This document shows, in pieces, positions 1 through 5,189 of a stretch of 6,433 bases of DNA. The translations under genes were made by a program, and so were the position numbers. Every line of letters starts with the position of its first letter. Position 1 is the stretch's first letter. The DNA is from Candidatus Hydrogenedentota bacterium (GTDB lineage: Bacteria; Hydrogenedentota; Hydrogenedentia; Hydrogenedentales; CAITNO01), in contig JAKLHG010000233.1 of assembly GCA_022710255.1 (NCBI GenBank), positions 1 to 6,433 on the forward strand, given 5' to 3'. The notes beneath the pieces are model-generated. The model saw only the letters and a program-made list of their open reading frames with translations, had not been told where the DNA came from and searched no databases.

Positions 1-2110
1 GGGTTTTGTCCGGTCCGCGCTTGTCCCGTTTTGCGGCTCGGCACACATCAAACAGGTCCTCAAAAGACCCGCCGCGCAAGACCCGTTCCGTGCCCAGGGC
101 AGGCCCTGTCGGATTGGTCTGCGCATCGGGCGGATAGGCGTCATACCAATCCTGGCACCATTCCCATACATTGCCCGACAGGTCATAGACACCCGACGGA
201 CTCGCGCCGTCCACCGTCTGCACGTCACCGTTGGGACTGATATTGACGCCGTCAAACCAGCCCGCGGGCGAGGTAAACGGCTTTACCGCGAGTCCCAGCG
301 GATTCACCAGCGCGTCCAGGTAGAAGTTACACCGAGTGGCGTCCAAGGCATCACTGGAGCATCCGTAAATCCAGTGTTTTACACCATCCCAGGCCGCCGC
401 CCGTTCCCATTCGGCTTCGGTGGGCAGGCGATAACCGCCCGAGGTCGGCGGCGCCGTGACTAAATCCCAATTTTCCGTGGTCATGTCGTAACAGGGCGTC
501 ACCCCCTCTATCTCGCTCAACCAGTTGCAGTAGGCGGCTGCGCCATACCAGGATACGGTCACCATGGGATGGGTACCCATGGAATAGCTGGTTATACCCG
601 GCAGTCCCGTACGGCTTTTCGGATAGAACGCCCCGTCTATATACTGGATGTTGCATTCAACGCGATCCATATTCACCAGGATATAGGGTTCGCCCAGGGT
701 CGCATAGATGCTGCCTGTGCCTGCCCAAAGGTCGCCGGCAAAATCGCGCAGATATCCTTGATCCAACGCCCAGGTAAGCACATCGCAGTATTGCTGATTG
801 GTTATCTCGTATTTGCCGATGCTGTACCCATCCACATACACCCAATGTAGCGGCAGTTCGTCGGTTGGCTCCGGTTCGCCCTCTGACGGCCAAATCACGC
901 TCCACGCGTAGGGACGCCCCATGTCAAAGGAACCTGCGGGCATGGATACCATTTCAGGAATATCGAATTCTCCTTCCACTTCCCCTTCACCTTCTAATTC
1001 TCCTTCAACCGGCGTTTCGCCCTCCCCTTCAGCCGGTACTTCGCCTTCCGGAGGAAATTCACCTTCAAGTTCGCCTTCAACCGGTACTTCGCCTTCAAGT
1101 TCGCCTTCGACAGGCGTTTCCCCTTCCTCTTCCCCTTCAACAGCCGCTGCGGAAAGGACCGGCCGGAAGCCGCACATATAAGGCGTCTTGTCCGGCTCGC
1201 GCATGTCCCGTTTCGCGGCACGGCAGTCGTCCGAGGTATTTTCAAAAGAGCCGCCCCGCGTCACCCGCTCCGTGCCCGAGGAGGGCCCCGCCGGATTGGT
1301 CTGCGCATCTTCGCTATAGGCGCCGTACCAGTCCTGGCACCATTCCCAAACATTGCCCGACATGTCGAAGGCGCCAACCGGGCTCGGACTCTCGACCGTC
1401 TGTATTTCTCCGTTGGGACTGATATTCATACCGTCAAACCATCCAACGGGGGAAGTTAATGCCCTGCCCCCAAGCCCGAGAGGATTGTTCTCATTATAAT
1501 TGCATTGCCCATTCCCACTCATCATATCGCCGGTAAACCCGTAAATCCAATGCTTGCTGCCGTCCCAGGCTGCCGCGCGTTCCCATTCGGCTTCCGTCGG
1601 CAAGCGATAGCCGTTTGCTTCTTCCGACGTTTGAAATGGCCAATATTGTTGGGTCAGGTCATACGGGGGCACCAGGCCCGCCATCTCGCTCAGCCAGTTA
1701 CAATACGCGGCGGCGCCATACCAGGACACGGCCAACATCGGATGGGTTGCCAGGGAATAAACGGTTCCCTCGGGAAGCCCGGCCCGGTTTTTAGGCTCAA
1801 ATGCCCCATCCTTGAATTGGATGGTGCATTCCGCGCGCGTTATATCCACTATGATGTAGAGATAATCGCCCGCATAGACTTTCCCTTCCCCCGGCCAAAG
1901 CGCTCCGAGCTGGTCCTTCAGGTGTCCCTGCGCTAACGCCCAATTAAGCACCTCACAGTATTCACCGCTTGTAACCTCATATTTGCCGATGCTGTATTCA
2001 TCCAGATACACCGAATGTACCGGAAGTTCCGTATCAGACCCATAAACGGCGTCATCACCCGCATTCGTGCGGCCCATCTGAAATGTTCCCGCAGGCACAG
2101 TAACCATTTC
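1..2110 (-). repeat. Internal tandem duplication of a ~1.16-1.18 kb SUMF1-domain coding unit
   Basis: The first domain copy is at about 1151-2110 and the second at about 1-961. Equivalent residues are 385 positions apart at the domain start and 394 near the C-terminal core, so indels of several residues separate the copies. Protein blocks of 11-18 residues are identical, while the surrounding DNA differs at many third positions. This points to an old intragenic duplication, not a recent or assembly-generated one. The second copy is cut by the window edge about a dozen residues before the position where the first ends in CGFRPV. Confidence 0.85.
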
Positions 2111-2431
2111 TCCCCCGACTGACGGCGGGAGTTCCCAGCAAAGCGGCGGTTCTTCGCCGGCGTTATAGGTATACCGTTCGCCGTTTTGCCACAAATACGC
2201 CGCCCGTATGGCATAGTTCATGGGATTCGTGCCCTGTTGCCATCCGGCAAGATAGGCAATCGCCTCGCTCATTACAATAGAATAATCTTCATCCAAGTCC
2301 GCCGGGTGGGACACGTTTTTGACGCTGTCCGCCGAAACCAGACCCAGGTCGGCCGCGGCAACTACCCATGCCATGATACAGACCGCTACGAACACAAACA
2401 GCCCACACGCTTTCATCCATTTCTGACGCAT
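1..2431 (-). CDS. Exported protein with two tandem SUMF1/FGE-fold domains and an EF-hand-like N-terminus (3' end outside window)
   Basis: One uninterrupted frame gives 810 codons from ATG at 2431 to the left edge; no stop is reached. Residues 1-27 look like a Sec signal peptide: basic start (MRQKWMK), hydrophobic core, A-rich end. Residues 45-56 (DLDEDYSIVMSE) fit a calcium EF-hand loop, followed by a dockerin-like helix (AIAYLAGWQQG). Two formylglycine-generating-enzyme-type domains follow, at about 108-427 and 491 to the edge, joined by an acidic Glu-Gly linker (428-490). Shared blocks include SWYGAAAYCNWLSE (236-249, 627-640), GYRLPTEAEWERAAAWDG (274-291, 666-683) and GNVWEWCQDWY (359-369, 753-763). 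After RGGSF, only the second of the two FGE catalytic cysteines is kept (C403, C797); the first position is N398 or D792. I infer a secreted or surface binding or structural protein, not a sulfatase activator. The start is supported by a GAGGG-type ribosome site 7 bases upstream. The fold assignment is firm; the function is unknown. Confidence 0.88.
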   Translation of the reverse strand, partial: MRQKWMKACGLFVFVAVCIMAWVVAAADLGLVSADSVKNVSHPADLDEDYSIVMSEAIAYLAGWQQGTNPMNYAIRAAYLWQNGERYTYNAGEEPPLCWELPPSVGGEMVTVPAGTFQMGRTNAGDDAVYGSDTELPVHSVYLDEYSIGKYEVTSGEYCEVLNWALAQGHLKDQLGALWPGEGKVYAGDYLYIIVDITRAECTIQFKDGAFEPKNRAGLPEGTVYSLATHPMLAVSWYGAAAYCNWLSEMAGLVPPYDLTQQYWPFQTSEEANGYRLPTEAEWERAAAWDGSKHWIYGFTGDMMSGNGQCNYNENNPLGLGGRALTSPVGWFDGMNISPNGEIQTVESPSPVGAFDMSGNVWEWCQDWYGAYSEDAQTNPAGPSSGTERVTRGGSFENTSDDCRAAKRDMREPDKTPYMCGFRPVLSAAAVEGEEEGETPVEGELEGEVPVEGELEGEFPPEGEVPAEGEGETPVEGELEGEGEVEGEFDIPEMVSMPAGSFDMGRPYAWSVIWPSEGEPEPTDELPLHWVYVDGYSIGKYEITNQQYCDVLTWALDQGYLRDFAGDLWAGTGSIYATLGEPYILVNMDRVECNIQYIDGAFYPKSRTGLPGITSYSMGTHPMVTVSWYGAAAYCNWLSEIEGVTPCYDMTTENWDLVTAPPTSGGYRLPTEAEWERAAAWDGVKHWIYGCSSDALDATRCNFYLDALVNPLGLAVKPFTSPAGWFDGVNISPNGDVQTVDGASPSGVYDLSGNVWEWCQDWYDAYPPDAQTNPTGPALGTERVLRGGSFEDLFDVCRAAKRDKRGPDKT
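962..1150 (-). repeat. Low-complexity acidic (Glu-Gly-Glu) linker-coding repeat
   Basis: Residues 428-490 of the SUMF1-domain protein consist almost only of E, G, V, P, L and T. The unit VEGELEGE occurs three times, at 441-448, 451-458 and 475-482. No Lys or Arg occurs here. The DNA is a degenerate GAAGGNGAA repeat. The stretch separates the two folded domains and most likely acts as an extended, highly charged spacer. Repeats of this kind are prone to slippage, so its length may vary between strains. Confidence 0.9.
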
Positions 2432-2438
2432 ACGGATT

Positions 2439-2444
2439 CCCTCT
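2439..2444 (-). promoter_or_regulatory. Ribosome binding site of the SUMF1-domain gene
   Basis: The minus strand reads AGAGGGAATCCGT just before ATG at 2431. GAGGG with a 7-base spacer is a good Shine-Dalgarno match and supports this start, which also gives a well-formed signal peptide. Confidence 0.65.
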
Positions 2445-2478
2445 ATGTTGTTGGTTATGCACAGGAAAACATATCGTA

Positions 2479-2508
2479 ACTATATAGCACTTGTCACAAA
2501 GGAATCAA
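2479..2508 (-). promoter_or_regulatory. Candidate sigma70-type promoter for the SUMF1-domain gene
   Basis: On the minus strand, TTGATT (2508-2503) and TATAGT (2484-2479) are separated by 18 bases and resemble the -35 and -10 boxes (4/6 and 5/6 matches). The start codon lies about 48 bases downstream of the -10 box, leaving room for a short leader containing the ribosome site. The location, in the 116-base gap after moeA, suits independent transcription of an unrelated gene. It is pattern-based only. Confidence 0.35.
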
Positions 2509-2547
2509 AAAGAGAACTGGCATACCCCTGCCGCTGTCCGCCCTGCA

Positions 2548-3723
2548 TTACAAGGGCCACACCCGTACAAGCGTTCCTTCTTGGATGTGCGCCACCTTTT
2601 GCGGGACCACCATGAACCCATAGGCATCCACCAGGGCGGTGCTGTGTGCGGAACCATGATATGGCTTGGGAAGAACCGTCCCCTCCGGCGTGCGGACCAC
2701 TGGAATCCAGGCCTCGCGTTCCTCCTTGGTGCGCGAAAAACTGTCCGCCAAGGGCCATTGGGTCCACGGGGCTTGATACGCATGGCCCATAAGTGCGTAC
2801 AAGAAAGGTTTCACCAGGACTTCGCATTGCATAAAGGTGGAAACGGGATTGCCCGGCAGGCCAAAACAATATACGGAAGGCCCCACGCCGAAGGTTGTCG
2901 GTTTTCCGGGTTTCACCGCAATGGCGTCAAACAGAATCTCGATGCCGTTCCGGGCCATAATCTCCGGCACAAAATCAAAATCCCCCATGGAAACGCCGCC
3001 GGAAAAAACCACCACGTCGTTTTCGGCCAGGGCGCGCTTAAAGGCGGCGTCCAGTTGCGGCTCCTCGTCCGGAACGATGCCGTAATAGGTAACGGCGGCG
3101 CATGCCTGTTCAAGTCGGGCCCGGATTTGCGCGCTGTTGCTGTTTCTGATTTGCGCTGTTCCGGGTATCATATCCGGCTCGACGAGTTCGCCGCCCGTCG
3201 CGATGATACCCACCCCGGGGCGGCAGGCAACTTCCGGAAGGACGCAGCCGGCCGCAGCCAACACGGCGATATGGCGGGGATCCAGGCGTGTGCCCCGCCG
3301 CAGCACCACCTCCCCTTTCCGCACATCTTCGCCGTGGAAACATATGTTTGTTTCCGTGGCGGTTTTCATGAAGCATATGCCTCCATCATCGTTATATTCC
3401 GTATGCTCCACCATGAGCACACAATCGGCGCCCTGGGGCACCCTGGCGCCGGTCATAATCTTGGCACATTCACCGGAACCCACCGCCTTCAACGGTTCCA
3501 TCCCCGCCTGTATGGTCTCAATCACACGAAAGGGGCCGGGCAGGTCTTCCCGTCGGCAGGCATACCCGTCCATGGCGGATTTATCAAAGGGCGGCATGTC
3601 CACATCGGAGGCGACATCCCGGGCAAGAATCCTGCCGCAGGCATCCGCCAATGGAACGGTTTCGCTGCCCAGCGGCCTTGCCCTGTCCAGGATGAGTTTC
3701 ATGGCTTCATCAAAAGGAAGCAT
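2548..3723 (-). CDS. moeA: Molybdopterin molybdenumtransferase MoeA
   Basis: The protein has 391 residues, close to the usual ~400 of single-domain MoeA. MoeA inserts molybdate (or, in some organisms, tungstate) into adenylylated molybdopterin in the cytoplasm, the last common step of Mo/W cofactor synthesis. Visible family motifs are PPFDKSAMDGYA (44-55; D52 aligns with E. coli MoeA D59), GECAKIMTGARVPQGADCVL (84-103), ATGGEL (175-180), RNSNSAQI (193-200), SGGVSMGDFDF (241-251), KPGKPTTFG (271-279) and FGLPGNPVS (287-295). The C-terminal beta domain (about 320-391) is complete. An in-frame TAA four codons upstream fixes the ATG as the start. An AAGG lies 10 bases before it, a somewhat weak ribosome site. 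It follows the MobB-like gene after a 130-base gap filled largely by an inverted repeat, so its expression may be partly uncoupled from the upstream genes. Metal preference cannot be read from the sequence; the nearby AOR makes tungsten possible. Confidence 0.95.
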   Translation of the reverse strand: MLPFDEAMKLILDRARPLGSETVPLADACGRILARDVASDVDMPPFDKSAMDGYACRREDLPGPFRVIETIQAGMEPLKAVGSGECAKIMTGARVPQGADCVLMVEHTEYNDDGGICFMKTATETNICFHGEDVRKGEVVLRRGTRLDPRHIAVLAAAGCVLPEVACRPGVGIIATGGELVEPDMIPGTAQIRNSNSAQIRARLEQACAAVTYYGIVPDEEPQLDAAFKRALAENDVVVFSGGVSMGDFDFVPEIMARNGIEILFDAIAVKPGKPTTFGVGPSVYCFGLPGNPVSTFMQCEVLVKPFLYALMGHAYQAPWTQWPLADSFSRTKEEREAWIPVVRTPEGTVLPKPYHGSAHSTALVDAYGFMVVPQKVAHIQEGTLVRVWPL

Positions 3724-3763
3724 CGCATATATACCTTATCAAAAATGTTCTATCATCAAAAAC

Positions 3764-3852
3764 AAGAAGTATCGTATGTTGTTCGCGCTTTAGCGTGCGG
3801 GACATACATAAGGCCTCAAGAGCACGCTAAAGCGTGAATAACATACCTTCTT
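3764..3852 (-). terminator. Large hairpin followed by T-run, candidate terminator/attenuator between the MobB-like gene and moeA
   Basis: Starting one base after the MobB-like stop codon, the minus strand reads AAGAAG, then a 25-base arm, a 23-base loop, the complementary 25-base arm, a 4-base bulge (GATA) and CTTCTT. It is followed by GTTTTTG (the five Ts at 3762-3758). A stem ending in a T-run straight after a stop codon is the layout of an intrinsic terminator. The stem is unusually long, the bulge lies near its base and the T-run is short, so strength is uncertain. If it works, moeA needs read-through or its own promoter. I see no convincing promoter in the remaining 35 bases. Confidence 0.45.
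3774..3846. repeat. Imperfect inverted repeat, 25-base arms, REP/BIME-like
   Basis: The left arm (3774-3798) and the reverse complement of the right arm (3822-3846) match at 23 of 25 bases, around a 23-base spacer. Each arm contains a smaller near-palindrome (CGCTTTAGCG type; the right arm reads CACGCTAAAGCGTG). Two head-to-head copies of a short palindrome are the layout of REP/BIME-type intergenic repeats. Both mismatches are G-to-T oppositions on the plus strand (G·U if transcribed) but A-to-C on the minus strand. Whether this is a dispersed genomic repeat cannot be decided from one copy. Confidence 0.7.
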
Positions 3853-3853
3853 C

Positions 3854-4501
3854 TCATTGTTTATTCGGGAAGGTAAAGCCTTTTGGACCGCTTTCCCGCG
3901 CGGCGCGTTCGGGTGCTTTCCCGTCAATCTGCCAGCCATGCATCGTCAGGGAAATCCGCTCAAAATCGAACTGAAACTGTTTGCCATCCGAATAGATGAT
4001 GGCATCGGCATGAGACATAACACGCTTAGCGGACACTTTCATTTCCCTAGATTCTGAATGTTTCACCATCAGAAAAAGACCGGGAACAACAATGTTGCGC
4101 AGGCTGTTGGACTCACAGACCAGAGGCGTATCCGGACAGAACGAATCTAAAAACACCCTGGCCCCATCTTCTAATTTTGACTTAAGAACACGCAGCCATA
4201 GCACACGCTGCGCGCCCGCGGCAAGGAGGCGTTGGGTGTCTTTTTTACCGTCCGCATCGCTTTCCTCGGTGATGCAAAAGTCGCCTTCCAGGGAGGTGCA
4301 GACGCCACAACCCTCGCCCCCCCGTGGACACAGGCCGTCACGCGCCTGTATGGCAGTTACTTTTGCCGCGTTTATCGGGGCACTTCCAAAACGCCGGATG
4401 ATTTCACAAGCAAAGGTGGTCTTGCCTGCATCCCGGCCGGCGGCACCAATCAGCAACATGTTGGGCGCAAATATCATACCATGTCCCGGGATGAAACACA
4501 T
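3854..4501 (-). CDS. MobB-like P-loop NTPase with a four-cysteine cluster
   Basis: The protein has 215 residues. GAAGRDAGKTT (19-29) is a Walker A motif near the N-terminus, as in MobB, the GTP-binding accessory protein of molybdopterin-dinucleotide synthesis. KDTQRLLAAGAQRVLW (87-102) resembles the MobB segment after its metal-like loop. Where MobB has its His/Asp-rich loop, this protein has RDGLCPRGGEGCGVC and a further FC, giving C58, C65, C68 and C76, a possible metal or Fe-S site. A CESN motif lies at 129-132. No transmembrane segment is visible. It starts 7 bases after the ModE-like gene, so the two are almost certainly co-transcribed. Start choice is uncertain: the first ATG has a weak upstream GAGACGGG, and Met9 (ATG at 4477) has GGGA 6 bases before it and gives the short N-terminus typical of MobB. 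I recall similar proteins being widespread and poorly characterised. A role in pterin-cofactor handling is inferred from similarity and neighbours. Confidence 0.75.
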   Translation of the reverse strand: MCFIPGHGMIFAPNMLLIGAAGRDAGKTTFACEIIRRFGSAPINAAKVTAIQARDGLCPRGGEGCGVCTSLEGDFCITEESDADGKKDTQRLLAAGAQRVLWLRVLKSKLEDGARVFLDSFCPDTPLVCESNSLRNIVVPGLFLMVKHSESREMKVSAKRVMSHADAIIYSDGKQFQFDFERISLTMHGWQIDGKAPERAARESGPKGFTFPNKQ

Positions 4502-4508
4502 GCCCGTC

Positions 4509-4883
4509 TCATCGTGTCATTCTTTTAACCCAGCGGGCAAAAGACACCGCCACATACGATTCCACTTCTCGCTCGAAGCGGGCGTATTCCTTCCACCAAC
4601 GCCGGCCCTCTTCCGTCAGGGAACACTCGCCTCCCCCACGGCCGCCCCGGTGACGTACCAGCAGTGACACGCCGAGGATATGCTCCGTCTTGCGCAGGTC
4701 ACCCCAGGCCTTGCGGTAACTGATGCCCAGTTCTTCGGCCGCCGACTGCAGCGATCCTTTTTTTTGAATGGCATCCAGCAATTGCCAGCGGCCCCGTCCA
4801 AAGGCGCCTTCGCCGCCTGTCGACAGCCATACCTTTACACCGGGCGCGATTGTAGCGCACGAAAACGGCCGGTCGCTTTCCAT
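4509..4883 (-). CDS. ModE-family winged-helix protein, DNA-binding domain only
   Basis: The protein has 124 residues. VKVWLSTGGEGAFGRGRWQL (17-36), LLDAIQKKGSLQSAAEELG (35-53) and ISYRKAWGDLRKTEHILG (54-71) followed by GGRGGGE (80-86) match the N-terminal LysR-type winged helix of ModE, the molybdate-responsive repressor. The helix-turn-helix lies at about 44-64 and the Gly-rich wing at 80-86. The C-terminal molbindin (TOBE) domains of ModE, which bind oxyanion, are absent; only a short helical tail (about 95-124) follows. Short ModE-type proteins of this kind are common near Mo/W genes. I chose the start at 4883 because its ATG overlaps the stop of the preceding gene as TGATG, a classic coupling arrangement, and the ModE-like alignment begins about 15 residues later. 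A longer reading from 4934 would overlap that gene by 52 bases. It probably regulates Mo/W-enzyme or cofactor genes; its targets and effector are unknown. Confidence 0.85.
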   Translation of the reverse strand: MESDRPFSCATIAPGVKVWLSTGGEGAFGRGRWQLLDAIQKKGSLQSAAEELGISYRKAWGDLRKTEHILGVSLLVRHRGGRGGGECSLTEEGRRWWKEYARFEREVESYVAVSFARWVKRMTR

Positions 4884-5071
4884 CAGAAGCATCCCAATTG
4901 GCAGTGGACCATTTTGATGCCTTCGGCATTGCAATAGTCCCCTATCCTTCGCACGGCTACGCCAAAGCGCTCGGCAATTTGAAAAGCCTGCGGACAGGAG
5001 AGGACACGGCGCCCTTCCCGTTCCGACACGGCAGCAAGAATAGCGTCAATGATCTCTTGTTTAAGTTCCAT
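4883..5071 (-). CDS. Small conserved-looking protein ending in CQLGCF
   Basis: The protein has 62 residues. It begins with a helical stretch (MELKQEIIDAILAAVSERE), followed by SCPQAFQIAERFGVAVRRIG (25-44), which reads like a compact helix-turn-helix. It ends with an extended segment, DYCNAEGIKMVHCQLGCF (45-62). Cysteines are at 26, 47, 57 and 61, a high content for such a small cytoplasmic protein. The start is set by a strong ribosome site, GGAAGGAG at 5083-5076. The stop overlaps the ModE-like start (TGATG), so translation is probably coupled. I recall similar mini-proteins with a terminal CQLG-C/L-F motif beside molybdopterin-related genes, but I know no assigned function. Metal or Fe-S sensing and a partner role for the ModE-like protein are possibilities only. 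Confidence 0.82.
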   Translation of the reverse strand: MELKQEIIDAILAAVSEREGRRVLSCPQAFQIAERFGVAVRRIGDYCNAEGIKMVHCQLGCF

Positions 5072-5189
5072 GATTCTCCTTCCTTGACTCCGGGCTGTGA
5101 TGTGGGCAGCGCCGACCGAGGCCCCGGTAAACCGGCAATGAAGGCACCGCGCCTTGCCATCGCAGCATGCCACAAAGGCCAGTCGAGGC
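5072..5189 (-). other. 118-base intergenic gap between the AOR gene and the 62-residue gene
   Basis: The gap is GC-rich and holds no convincing gene. It contains a short perfect palindrome, CCGGTAAACCGG (5124-5135), that could form a 5-bp stem. No T-run follows on the minus strand, so it is not a standard terminator. I see no clear -10/-35 pair. Read-through from the AOR gene into the downstream genes is therefore the simpler view. Confidence 0.5.
5076..5083 (-). promoter_or_regulatory. Strong ribosome binding site deciding the start of the 62-residue gene
   Basis: The minus strand reads GGAAGGAGAATC before ATG at 5071. This near-perfect Shine-Dalgarno sequence argues for the internal ATG rather than the GTG at 5173, which would add 34 residues that look non-coding. 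Confidence 0.8.

Noticed and set aside
1..120. Diversity-generating retroelement variable region at the C-terminus of the second FGE-fold domain
   Set aside because: This fold is a frequent target of such elements, but the window ends before the C-terminus and contains no template repeat or reverse transcriptase.
921..1181. Plus-strand Ser/Pro-rich frame (SPSSSPST repeats)
   Set aside because: It is the antisense reading of the GAAGGNGAA linker repeat; the real frame is the acidic linker on the minus strand.
865..1422. 185-codon plus-strand frame, Arg/Pro/Leu-rich
   Set aside because: It is a shadow of the SUMF1-domain gene and has low-complexity composition without any domain.
2500..2547. 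Possible terminator after moeA (GGCA-GGGGTA-TGCC followed by TCTCTTTTTG)
   Set aside because: The stem is only 4 bp and the T-run is offset, too weak to list as a terminator.
3725..3735. ModE-box-like AT-rich half sites (GCATATATACC before moeA; CGTAACTATATAG at about 2475-2487)
   Set aside because: Each resembles only part of one half of the E. coli ModE operator, and short TATATA strings are expected by chance in promoter regions.
2491..3837. 448-codon open frame on the plus strand
   Set aside because: It lies antisense to moeA, whose product shows all family motifs. The plus-strand translation has no recognisable domain and is explained by the codon composition of moeA.
3724..3853. Possible Moco riboswitch ahead of moeA
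   Set aside because: Almost the whole gap is taken up by a simple inverted repeat. No multi-stem architecture of that riboswitch class can be made out.
4884..4934. Longer start for the ModE-like protein
   Set aside because: It would overlap the upstream gene by about 50 bases and add residues outside the ModE domain; the TGATG coupling at 4883 is more convincing.
5072..5173. N-terminal extension of the 62-residue protein to a GTG start, adding ACCDGKARCLHC
   Set aside because: The Cys pairs look tempting, but the internal ATG has a near-perfect ribosome site and the added residues do not look like conserved protein.
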